Source: Planctomycetota bacterium
Lineage (GTDB): Bacteria > Planctomycetota > UBA8108 > UBA1146
Reading direction: 5' to 3'
NCBI GenBank assembly: GCA_014240375.1
Contig: JAAZXB010000003.1
Coordinates: 192,249 to 256,248, forward strand
DNA length: 64,000 nucleotides
Position 1 is the first letter of the stretch. Every line of letters starts with the position of its first letter. The position numbers were made by a program, and so were the translations under genes. Positions 17,225 to 25,341 of the stretch are shown in pieces. The notes below the pieces were generated by a model. It was given only the letters and a program-made list of their open reading frames with translations. It ran no database searches and was not told the DNA's origin.

Positions 17225-18052
17225 TCAAAACGCCCATTCAACAAAGAGGTAGCTGCCGCCCAGATCGATATCGGCACTGGTTCCGGTGCCGTCATCGGAG
17301 ACGTCGATGACCAGGGAACGATGGCCGGCGCCGAACAAGATTCCACTTCCCTGGCGGATCCCGCCGCGCAGCGTCAGCCCCTCGTAGGTGCCATCGATGT
17401 CTCCATAGCTGATCCAGAGGCCCGCCAACTCGCCATCGAGTTCGAGGCTCCAGTCGTTTCCGATCGGCATGGAGAACTGCGCTCCCAATCCAAAGGCGGG
17501 AACCCACTCATCGATTCCACGGTTCGCAGAAACTTCGACGGTACCACCCTTACCAAGGTCCGTCGTACCGGTCAGCGTCGTGTCAAACACCAGATGGTCC
17601 ACTCCCCAGATGTACTTCAGCATCACCGGACCGGCCCCCAGCAGAGCACCCTTGCTGTGGAAGGTCGTGACGGTGGCTTCCAGCGCGCTGTCGAGAGTGC
17701 TTCCAATCTCAAAGGTCTCTCCACCAAAATCGATCGCAGAACCGAGGGTCGTCGACCCGTTCCCGGTGAAACTGATCTCGGTCATCTCGTAGGTTCCGAC
17801 TCCCATGTCCGCTTCGACCCCATAGACCCAGAAGGTCTCCTCCCCATCGAGTCCCAGAACACCATCGAGATCCACCACGGATCCGGGGTTGGCCAGATCG
17901 GAAGCCTGGATCGATCCCCCTGGAGTGGGTTGCCAGTTTTCAGCTCGTAATCGAATCATCCCCGCTCCACCGGCTCCACACCCGGAGATGATGAACAGGG
18001 CCAAAACACAGAGGAGGGATCGGAGAACACTGCTGGATTTGAAAATCGACAT
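17225..18052 (-). CDS. Outer-membrane-type lipoprotein, unknown function
   Basis: A 275-residue protein starting at the ATG at 18052 (ribosome binding site GGAAGGA six bases upstream). A signal peptide ends in the lipobox LFIISGC, with the Cys near residue 25. The mature part has alternating polar and hydrophobic beta-strands, many Gly residues and a terminal aromatic (VEWAF), as in small outer-membrane beta-barrels. I do not recognise the family. A lipid-anchored barrel would be unusual, so a periplasmic beta-sandwich is also possible. Confidence 0.65.
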   Translation of the reverse strand: MSIFKSSSVLRSLLCVLALFIISGCGAGGAGMIRLRAENWQPTPGGSIQASDLANPGSVVDLDGVLGLDGEETFWVYGVEADMGVGTYEMTEISFTGNGSTTLGSAIDFGGETFEIGSTLDSALEATVTTFHSKGALLGAGPVMLKYIWGVDHLVFDTTLTGTTDLGKGGTVEVSANRGIDEWVPAFGLGAQFSMPIGNDWSLELDGELAGLWISYGDIDGTYEGLTLRGGIRQGSGILFGAGHRSLVIDVSDDGTGTSADIDLGGSYLFVEWAF

Positions 18053-18167
18053 CGGATTCCTTCCGCACAGGGGTTGGGCGGTCAGTAGCATATCCTGAAC
18101 CGTAGAAAACAGCCAGTATCTGGAGAGAGACTTGCCCTGAAGTGACTGAGGGATCATTCTCAGAGAG

Positions 18168-18251
18168 GGGCGAGTGGCGGAACTGGCAGACGCGGGGGAC
18201 TTAAAATCCCCTCCTCGTTCGAGGGTCCGGGTTCGAGTCCCGGCTCGCCTA
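18168..18251 (+). tRNA. tRNA-Leu (TAA)
   Basis: An 84-base type II tRNA. The acceptor stem GGGCGAG pairs with CTCGCCT (the first pair is G-U) and the discriminator is A, as expected for Leu. The anticodon arm GGGGACTTAAAATCCCC reads TAA. A long variable arm (CTCCTCGTTCGAGG) and the T-arm GGGTTCGAGTCCC follow. CCA is not encoded, and a run of six T (18253-18258) directly after it likely ends transcription. Confidence 0.96.
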
Positions 18252-18373
18252 TTTTTTACCGACTTCGATCACTGATCTGGGGAAAGGGTCTTCTCTCGAG
18301 AACTCAGGAGAAGTGATGGTCGAAAGATCACCTGGAAGAACAGAGTTTCAGGGATCAGGAGGGTGGCCTCTGA

Positions 18374-19165
18374 TCAGCCCTGCGGATTCTCGCTGGCTGT
18401 ATCATCTTCACAGTTACAGGAGCGATACCACTCCTGACACTGCTTTGCATCCTTGGTGGTCGCAAACAGATAGCAGACCGTTTCTCCAGGTAAGCAGAAG
18501 ACCGCAAAGTTACTACCTTTTTTGATGCAGTGGCAACCGTCCTGGACCTCTGGTCCTCTTGGAATCACGAAGATGGAGAGGCATTCGTCGCCCAACCGAT
18601 AAAAAACCTTGGCGATCCGAAGATCTCCCATCTCTGGAAAAGAAACCCCGCGCAGGGAACCCTCCGGATTGGGCAAGTTCACCGAGGACACCGCCAGCTC
18701 CGAAGAGATCCTCGCCGCAGCACTTTCGGCACTCTCGAAGAACCAGCTCGGATCGTCATCTCCATGGATCGATCGAAGATGGGAATCAAAGACGAGTTCA
18801 CCCACACTGGCCCGGAGTTCCTGATTGTTTGTGGAGAAGGGATTGAGGGAGGAGAAGATCACGAGAAGGATTGCAGCGGCGGTGGCAAAGGGAATCAGTT
18901 TTCGACCGGTCCATCGCCTGCGATAAGACTGACGGGAAGATTCGATGGTGAGCGCCTGACGTACCTTATCCTGAAGACCCTCTGGAACACGTGCAGGACG
19001 AGCTTTTGCTTGAACCAACAACTTCATGTGCTCGATCGCCCGGGCGGTATCGGCACAATCGGGGCATAGAGTCAGATGGAGATCGACCTCATCGGCGTCT
19101 CCGTCGACGAGTTCACCGTCGACCCATTCATGCAACTTGTCCTTGAATCGAATGCAATCGTCCAT
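18374..19165 (-). CDS. Anti-sigma factor with zinc-finger-like N-terminus (ZAS/zf-HC2)
   Basis: A 263-residue membrane protein directly downstream of an ECF sigma gene. The N-terminal domain has the anti-sigma zinc signature H30-x3-C34-x2-C37 (HLTLCPDC) and should bind and hold the sigma factor. One membrane segment spans about residues 90-108 (IPFATAAAILLVIFSSL). The extracytoplasmic part is unusually Cys-rich near its end (DGCHC, FCLPGETVCYLF, CQEWYRSCNC), suggesting a disulfide- or metal-based sensor. It lies 62 bases after the sigma gene and is likely co-transcribed with it. Confidence 0.87.
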   Translation of the reverse strand: MDDCIRFKDKLHEWVDGELVDGDADEVDLHLTLCPDCADTARAIEHMKLLVQAKARPARVPEGLQDKVRQALTIESSRQSYRRRWTGRKLIPFATAAAILLVIFSSLNPFSTNNQELRASVGELVFDSHLRSIHGDDDPSWFFESAESAAARISSELAVSSVNLPNPEGSLRGVSFPEMGDLRIAKVFYRLGDECLSIFVIPRGPEVQDGCHCIKKGSNFAVFCLPGETVCYLFATTKDAKQCQEWYRSCNCEDDTASENPQG

Positions 19166-19227
19166 CTGTCCTCGTCTTTCATGCCCATATCTTCAGCGTC
19201 TTGATCGAACGACACCAGAAGATTGTA

Positions 19228-19803
19228 TCACTGGCGCCCATAACCAAGTTCTTCGGCGTACTCCTCCAGGCGCTCCTTCAAGAACGCCCTTCCTCTGGAA
19301 ATCCTCGAACGAATCGTACCAATCGGCACATCCAGAACTTCTGAGATCTCCTCGTAACTGAGTCCATTTACATCACACATCAGCAAGGCTCGGCTGTAAA
19401 CCTCGGGTAACTCCCTCAGGTGCCGGTTGACCTCGTCTCCGAACAGGTCGAGAAAAGTTTCCGGATTCTCGATCCCTTGCCGCTCGAAAACTGCGATCGA
19501 ATGCCGCACCGGATCCACCGCCAACTCCTCGACCTCGCCACCATGATGGGGGCGACGCGCACGCTGTCGGTAGCCGTCGATGAACTGATTCTTGCAGATC
19601 CTGAACAACCAGGCCTTGGCGTTACTGTCGGTGCGAAAGGCACCAAATGCCTTGAATGCCTTGATGTAGGTCTCCTGCACCAGGTCTTCCGCCTGTGCTC
19701 GATTCTTCGACAAGCCCATGGCGAATCGAAAAACATCATCCATGTGAGGGAGAGTGATCTCTTCGAACAGATCTCTGTTTCCCATGTTTCTGGTATCGGT
19801 CAT
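19228..19803 (-). CDS. ECF-family RNA polymerase sigma factor
   Basis: A 191-residue extracytoplasmic-function sigma-70 factor. Region 2 includes HMDDVFRFAMGLSKNRAQAE and DLVQETYIKAFKAF, then WLFRICKNQFID. Region 4 includes LPEVYSRALLMCDVNGLSYE and IGTIRSRISRGRAFLKERL, the helix-turn-helix that reads the -35 element. The start is the ATG at 19803, because AAAGGAGGA lies five bases before it; the frame is open five codons further upstream. The paired anti-sigma gene follows on the same strand. Confidence 0.94.
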   Translation of the reverse strand: MTDTRNMGNRDLFEEITLPHMDDVFRFAMGLSKNRAQAEDLVQETYIKAFKAFGAFRTDSNAKAWLFRICKNQFIDGYRQRARRPHHGGEVEELAVDPVRHSIAVFERQGIENPETFLDLFGDEVNRHLRELPEVYSRALLMCDVNGLSYEEISEVLDVPIGTIRSRISRGRAFLKERLEEYAEELGYGRQ

Positions 19804-19950
19804 GGGTCCTCCTTTCACGCGGGCGCGGTCCAGTCAGGTCAAATTCACGGTTCCATGTGAGTCCGGGATCGGTCGTCCTCAAGATTCAGAAATGGCTCAG
19901 AAACGGCACATGGCCCTCTGAATTCCCTGAATTCGGCGACCATCCCCTCT

Positions 19951-20973
19951 CTACCGCTCCAACGAAGGTTTATCGGCGCCGGTTCCAATGATTTCCTCGA
20001 GGATACGATTCTCCAGTAATTTCACGTCGCTGGTCGATTCTAGCCATAATTGGCGCCACGGGATGCGCTCAGGATCGTACACCTGAGCGAGCAAGATCCG
20101 CGGCAGCGTCCAGCGCGAGCTGGCCAGCTGCTCCCCCGAGAAGTGGTGCCACGGCTGCTCTGCCAGCTGCTGGCGAAAAGCGGCGATATTCCGTTCCAGG
20201 TCTGCCGGCTGCAGTTGCTGCTGTAATTCGCGCAACAGCTGATTGAGGCGCTTCTCGTCCCGCTCTCGACTCCTGTGGCGTGCCACCGCTTCCCCCTCCT
20301 CACCGTACTGTTCGATCAGCCACTCCTCGGCCAGTGCCGCTCCGAGAAAGGTCGCCAGCCCTTCGTTCAGATCGGATTCTCCCGCGATGTGAATCGTCCG
20401 GTGGACCAGTTCGTGGAGCACGGTGGTCGCGAACCGATGTTCTTCCAGCTGGAGCAGGGTGGAGGGGAGCGGCTCGGGAAACCAACCGAGGCTACTCCAG
20501 GCAGAGACCGGCAACACCTCGACGATCAGGCCCTCCTGCGAGAGCCGCTTGGCTTCCCGTTCCGCATGCTCGCGGAATCGAAATCCCTTGTATGGAACGA
20601 CACCCACTATCGGGAATTTCCACAGATGAAGTTTGACCGTCAACGGATCTGCTGCGGCGACGATCCAGCTCGCAGGTCCCTCGGTGGATTCGACCCTGCG
20701 GTACGCACCTCCGACTCGTAGGCCTCGATCACTTGCGAACTCGAGTAATCCAGGCAAGGCCGCTAGCCGCGCCCGAGCAGCGGGAGACAGATCCGGTTGG
20801 TGACTCAACTGTTCGATCGGGATCGAGGAAGCGAGGCCGTGTACCACTGCGCTACCATTCGATAACAGGTAGGAGCCGTGACACCCTGTAACACTCAGCG
20901 ATCCCAGCAGTAGCAAACTACTGAGCCAGCGACCTGCGCCTTGGTGAAGATGATGATCCGGTGCAATGTTCAT
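19951..20973 (-). CDS. Putative aminopeptidase lipoprotein (PF10023-type)
   Basis: A 340-residue lipoprotein whose lipobox SVTGC places the lipidated Cys at residue 31 if the ATG at 20973 is the start. It matches the putative zinc aminopeptidase family (PF10023): GAYRRVESTE early, then HELVHRTIHIAGESDLNEGL, holding the HExxH zinc motif and the downstream Glu in NEGLATFLG. The C-terminal region is helical and rich in Gln and Arg. The substrate is unknown. Confidence 0.83.
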   Translation of the reverse strand: MNIAPDHHLHQGAGRWLSSLLLLGSLSVTGCHGSYLLSNGSAVVHGLASSIPIEQLSHQPDLSPAARARLAALPGLLEFASDRGLRVGGAYRRVESTEGPASWIVAAADPLTVKLHLWKFPIVGVVPYKGFRFREHAEREAKRLSQEGLIVEVLPVSAWSSLGWFPEPLPSTLLQLEEHRFATTVLHELVHRTIHIAGESDLNEGLATFLGAALAEEWLIEQYGEEGEAVARHRSRERDEKRLNQLLRELQQQLQPADLERNIAAFRQQLAEQPWHHFSGEQLASSRWTLPRILLAQVYDPERIPWRQLWLESTSDVKLLENRILEEIIGTGADKPSLER

Positions 20974-21050
20974 GAGACGATTGTATACCGATATCAGCGG
21001 ATTCACTGCGGAGTATTGATGGGGCACTTCCTGTCAGAAATGCCACCTTG

Positions 21051-23705
21051 TTACGGGTCTGACTCGAAAGTGGGAAACGAGCGTGGCTCAAACCCGTCGA
21101 AGATCTCCGTGAAGCCGAAGTAGAACTGATCGAACAGGGGTTCGCCGGTCGGGCCCTGATAGATCATCCCTGACTGGCCGAGGGGAATCATCGATTCGAT
21201 CCGGATCGGTCCCTGCGCTCCCAGTTCCACCACCTGGGTGTAGGTCGATCGATCGAGCCACGGAGTGGTCCAGACCTCCCCCACGACCGTTCCGGTGAAA
21301 CTGATATTGGCCCGTGGATGATCCCAAGGCCTCGGTCCGAGCTGGGCCAGCGTATCATCGAGTGCCAGCACGATGATGCCGGCGGCATCGGTGGGTTTCG
21401 GCGAAACCCCACGATTCATGAACCAGTCGATCCGATTCTGTAGCAGCGTATCGGATCCGGGCAATGCTCTGATCAGCACATTGAAGAGCAGGTTGATCCC
21501 CTGTTGATTCCACTGAAGGCTGTCGGTATCGAGTTCGTCCTCGAAGGTCAACTCGAGAACGCGACGAATCCACAGGTCCTGCAAGGTCCAAGCATCGGCC
21601 TCAACTTCGGCAGTGGTCCAGGCAGCCGGCCCCCCTGGAATGAAGTAGCCATCCCATTCTCCGAGCAACGCCAGTGCGTCCAGCCGATCCGGATCGGGGT
21701 TCGATTCTACCGCTGCAACAAAGGCTTCTCGAACAAAGAACCAGCGGTTGCCTCCGCTCGAACCGAGGTTGCAGCAATCGGTCGCACTGATGGTCGGGGC
21801 CAGTTCACGGATGAACTCGAAGGAGATCGGTCCCTCGTCGATGGCGTCCTCGATTCGATCTTGCATCGCATGGGCCCGATGGAATCGACCGTACGCATGA
21901 TTCGGGTTCGCCCCACCGGCCGCGCCTCCCCCCGCCTTGTTGTTCCAGCCACCGATCCATCCTCGTTGAGGATTCTGCACCGTCTTGCGCGGTTTGTAGG
22001 TCACGGGCTCGGTCCACTCCATCGATCCATCCCCCAGTTGCGGTAATCTTGGATCGGCATCTGCGTTCCTCACCGGATCCAGGCCCGCCATCCAGTAGCC
22101 CACGTTTCCTCTACGATCGGCGTAACAGACGTGAAGTCCGACGCAGAATCGATCCATCGCATCGCCAAAGTCATCGATGTTACGCGCCATCATGAAATCG
22201 AGATTCACATCGATGGTGTTCAGCTCCTTGCCCCAGTGGGAGTACTTCCAGCTCGCCACGGGCCCATCCACCGAGGAGGGATCGAGGATCAATGGTGCCA
22301 CCACCGGACCGTGCTCGGTGCGGTAGACCGGCAAGTCGAGAAACTGGTTGTTACCCAGCGGAATCGTCTCGATCCGGTGCAGGAACAGGTCATCGGCATC
22401 ATCGAGGTAGATATCCACGGTATGGGTGTGGGCCACCTGACCTGACCAGGCGTGGCGCGGAGAGCGTCCGATGATGATTCCTGGCAAACCTGCCAGCGCC
22501 ATTCCAGAAACATCGATTCCTGCACCCCTCAGCGATCCCTCCACGATGATGCCGGGCGCACTGAATTCCATCTGCGGACCGGAGTAGAGGATCGGATTGC
22601 CCGTATCGGTGTGATCTCCCGAAACCACCCAGGCGTAACTGCCCATCCGGATCGGTGAGCCGAGGTCGGAGAGACGCTGGGCGGTACCGCCAAAGACATC
22701 TTCGACTCGGTCTCTCAGTGCTCTCAAGTTATCAATCTGATATTGCTGAGGTAACGGCTGAGCAGGCGGGGATTCACCCTGGAACGGAATCGCGAAGTCC
22801 TCCGAAGGGATCATCGTCGGCGCCTCAGGATCATCGAGCCAGCGCAAGTCATCGAACATATCTCCACCGTCGATGGGATGTTGATCGATCAGTTCTGCCA
22901 GCAACAGTGCATTGTCCAGTTGGTGAGTCGCGAGCGCCTCCGAATCGAAATTCCTCAACAAGGTGACCTGTAGTGCCATCACATCCTGAATCGTCCACGG
23001 ATCCGGCAGGATACCCAGTTGATGGAACTCATAGGGAAGCAGGTCAGGATCGGCAATCACTTCCTTGATCCTACGATTCATTCCATCGATGTACCCCAGC
23101 ACCACAACTTTTCCAAGTTCAGAGACTCCTTCGAAACCATCCAGCATCTCCTGATCGGAGTAACCCAGTAACTTGATGGCGATATCGGTATTGAGTTGAC
23201 CCGCACCGAGGATCTCGGTGAGTCTGCCGGAAGAAAGCCTGCGGAAGAGTTCACTCTGCCAGAGTCGATCGGTAGCGACCTCGTAGCCGAAGGCTTCATA
23301 CAACTGATACTGATCGCCCCCCTCGATGAACCAGACTCCCAGATCATCCCGGGTCACGGTCACTTCAGGGATCGGCGGACAGACCGGATAACTTTCACAA
23401 TCCCCGATGGCGGAGAGGCCGCAGTAGGGATGGGGGTAGTCGGGAGCCTGACCATCGAGCAATCTGAAAGCGATCACCACCGTTGCATCCGCGAGATCCA
23501 CATCGCCATCGGCATTGGCATCCATCGCCGCCAGGCACTCCGAGGCGGGCCCGCCAAGATAGAGGTACTGGAGCAACCAGATCCCGTCGGCGAGATTCAC
23601 CCGACCGTCGACATTGGCATCTCCACGGATGAATGGAATCTCCGCCGCTGACGTGGGAGATGCCGTCAGCAACACTAATACCATCCAGATGACGATCCTT
23701 GGCAT
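21051..23705 (-). CDS. Penicillin acylase-family N-terminal nucleophile hydrolase with N-terminal dockerin-like module
   Basis: An 884-residue secreted protein starting at the ATG at 23705, behind AGGAGGTG. After the signal peptide (to about residue 20) comes a dockerin-like pair of EF-hands (nt 23376-23633; FIRGDANVDGRVNLADG, AMDANADGDVDLADA) with a Cys tail (YCGLSAIGDC). The rest is a penicillin acylase (Ntn-hydrolase). The likely autocatalytic Gly-Ser step is in RMGSYAWVVSG, with the nucleophile Ser near residue 356; the usual GSNxW has Tyr in place of Asn. Other family blocks are GPQMEFSAPG, RSPRHAWSG and RRGNVGYWMAG. It should cleave itself into two chains and hydrolyse an amide such as an acyl-homoserine lactone or acyl-peptide. 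The N-terminal placement of the dockerin is unusual. Confidence 0.86.
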   Translation of the reverse strand: MPRIVIWMVLVLLTASPTSAAEIPFIRGDANVDGRVNLADGIWLLQYLYLGGPASECLAAMDANADGDVDLADATVVIAFRLLDGQAPDYPHPYCGLSAIGDCESYPVCPPIPEVTVTRDDLGVWFIEGGDQYQLYEAFGYEVATDRLWQSELFRRLSSGRLTEILGAGQLNTDIAIKLLGYSDQEMLDGFEGVSELGKVVVLGYIDGMNRRIKEVIADPDLLPYEFHQLGILPDPWTIQDVMALQVTLLRNFDSEALATHQLDNALLLAELIDQHPIDGGDMFDDLRWLDDPEAPTMIPSEDFAIPFQGESPPAQPLPQQYQIDNLRALRDRVEDVFGGTAQRLSDLGSPIRMGSYAWVVSGDHTDTGNPILYSGPQMEFSAPGIIVEGSLRGAGIDVSGMALAGLPGIIIGRSPRHAWSGQVAHTHTVDIYLDDADDLFLHRIETIPLGNNQFLDLPVYRTEHGPVVAPLILDPSSVDGPVASWKYSHWGKELNTIDVNLDFMMARNIDDFGDAMDRFCVGLHVCYADRRGNVGYWMAGLDPVRNADADPRLPQLGDGSMEWTEPVTYKPRKTVQNPQRGWIGGWNNKAGGGAAGGANPNHAYGRFHRAHAMQDRIEDAIDEGPISFEFIRELAPTISATDCCNLGSSGGNRWFFVREAFVAAVESNPDPDRLDALALLGEWDGYFIPGGPAAWTTAEVEADAWTLQDLWIRRVLELTFEDELDTDSLQWNQQGINLLFNVLIRALPGSDTLLQNRIDWFMNRGVSPKPTDAAGIIVLALDDTLAQLGPRPWDHPRANISFTGTVVGEVWTTPWLDRSTYTQVVELGAQGPIRIESMIPLGQSGMIYQGPTGEPLFDQFYFGFTEIFDGFEPRSFPTFESDP

Positions 23706-23834
23706 TCTGAACACCTCCTGCCCTCCATCGTATCAGCACTGGTATCCAGTACGAGCACCGGTTGGCCTTCCTCTTGAGACGGGTAGAATGGCAGGACTGG
23801 TGCATCCCAACCGATCACCGTGTGGAGGAACCCG

Positions 23835-24824
23835 ATGACTCGATTTTTGGCTCTAACCTTGCTGCTCCTGCTGCTCAGTACCCCCCTCTCGGCGGGAGAA
23901 CCGATCGAGACCGCTTTCGTCGCTTCGGCAGTGGAGATCGTCGGTGGTGAACTGGGAGCGGTGGCAGATCTGCTCAATCCTGTGCTACAGGATCAGTTCG
24001 ATACGGGCGGGATCCGCAACCTGCTCGAGATCCAGGATCTCGATGATCTATCGATGCAAAACGACCCTGAGGTGGCGGTCGCTGCTTTCCCTGGCATCGA
24101 TCAAGATGGCGATCCTTCCAATGACTTCGATGGAGACAACCTGTTCCAGGTCGATCCCCTCGGCCTCAATGCCGACGGCCAACCGCTGACCGTATTCACT
24201 CCAGGATCGATCACTGCGGGATTGCTGATCGCTGGCCCCGCTGACCTGGACCTGGGAGGCGGCCTGGTGATTCCCGGTACGATTCTCGAGGGAAACATCA
24301 CGGTGGGTGGATCATCGCTGACCACTCCCCCCATCGCTGCAGCCATCCCGGTGGCAGTCTTCGATGCGATTCCCGCTCCTGCACCCTTCGATGGTTTCCC
24401 CTTCAATTACGACACTCTCACGCAGGTGCTCGGCTTCTTCGGCGTCAATCCGGATGTGGACATCGATGGAGATGGCGTCATGGATGCTTTTTCCGTGGAG
24501 TTCGTGCTGGCATTTGTTTCGTGCCAGATCATCTATCCCAGCAGCGAACCCCAGTTCATGCGCGGAGACATCAATGATGACGCGACGATGGATCTGAGCG
24601 ATGGAATCAACTTGCTCGCCTATCTGTTCACCGGTGGAACCGAGCCCGGATGCTTCGACGGCGCCGACACCAATGATGATGGAGCGCTCAACCTCGCCGA
24701 TGCCATCCTCATCCTCAGTCACCTGTTCACCGGTGGACCGCCTCCTGTGGAGCCATATAACGGCTGCGGAAGCGACCCGACCGCCGACAGTCTCGACTGT
24801 GCGACCACCCCCGGGAGTTGCTAG
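23835..24824 (+). CDS. Secreted protein with C-terminal dockerin-like module
   Basis: A 329-residue protein with start ATG 23835 behind GTGGAGG and a signal peptide (MTRFLALTLLLLLLSTPLSAG). The middle shows no known domain; it has Asp-rich turns such as IDQDGDPSNDFDGDNLFQ and DVDIDGDGVMDAF, which look like calcium-binding repeats. The last 89 residues (nt 24555-24821) are the paired EF-hand module FMRGDINDDATMDLSDG, ADTNDDGALNLADA, ending with the Cys tail GCGSDPTADSLDC. It is probably an extracellular structural or binding protein. Confidence 0.78.
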   Translation: MTRFLALTLLLLLLSTPLSAGEPIETAFVASAVEIVGGELGAVADLLNPVLQDQFDTGGIRNLLEIQDLDDLSMQNDPEVAVAAFPGIDQDGDPSNDFDGDNLFQVDPLGLNADGQPLTVFTPGSITAGLLIAGPADLDLGGGLVIPGTILEGNITVGGSSLTTPPIAAAIPVAVFDAIPAPAPFDGFPFNYDTLTQVLGFFGVNPDVDIDGDGVMDAFSVEFVLAFVSCQIIYPSSEPQFMRGDINDDATMDLSDGINLLAYLFTGGTEPGCFDGADTNDDGALNLADAILILSHLFTGGPPPVEPYNGCGSDPTADSLDCATTPGSC

Positions 24825-24833
24825 GTCGGTGGT

Positions 24834-25304
24834 TCAGGATCCAGATCGCCCCAGCCGCCGATTCACTCCCTGGATCACACGATCGAGTGCCTGGAGAAAT
24901 GCGGAGCGGTCGCGATGGTCAAAAGGAGAGGGCCCAGAGGTGGGCAATCCAAGATCTCGCAGATGGGTCGCCAGGTCTCGACGCGCCAGCGCTTCGCCGA
25001 CCGATTCCTCATCGAGGATCCTGCCATGGGGAGAAACCACCTCAGCACCCACGGCAACACAGCGTGCAGCCAGTGGAATATCTCCGGTGACCACGACCGT
25101 CTTCTCGTCGCAGTTCTCGGCGATCCAGTCGTCGGCAGCGTCGAACAATTCCGCCACCACCTGGAGCCGACATCTGGGTCCGTTGGGAATTCGCATCTGA
25201 CGGTTAGCGACAAAGATCACCGAGAGATCCAGGCGCTTGGCGACCTTCACCACCTCATCCTTGACGGGACACCCGTCGGCGTCGACGACCAACTGAATGT
25301 TCAT
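24834..25304 (-). CDS. DUF188 (YaiI/YqxD) family protein
   Basis: A 156-residue protein of the YaiI/YqxD (DUF188) family, related to PIN-like nuclease folds. Family blocks are VVDADGCPVKDEV at the N-terminus, VIFVANRQM, then VVVTGDIPLAARCVAVGAEV and SPHGRILDEESVG. The conserved acidic residues of the family are present. The function is not established. It converges on the dockerin gene with only nine bases between stops. Confidence 0.93.
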   Translation of the reverse strand: MNIQLVVDADGCPVKDEVVKVAKRLDLSVIFVANRQMRIPNGPRCRLQVVAELFDAADDWIAENCDEKTVVVTGDIPLAARCVAVGAEVVSPHGRILDEESVGEALARRDLATHLRDLGLPTSGPSPFDHRDRSAFLQALDRVIQGVNRRLGRSGS

Positions 25305-25341
25305 CGATCAAGACTCTCTAGCGGCTTGGTGCCAGCCATAA

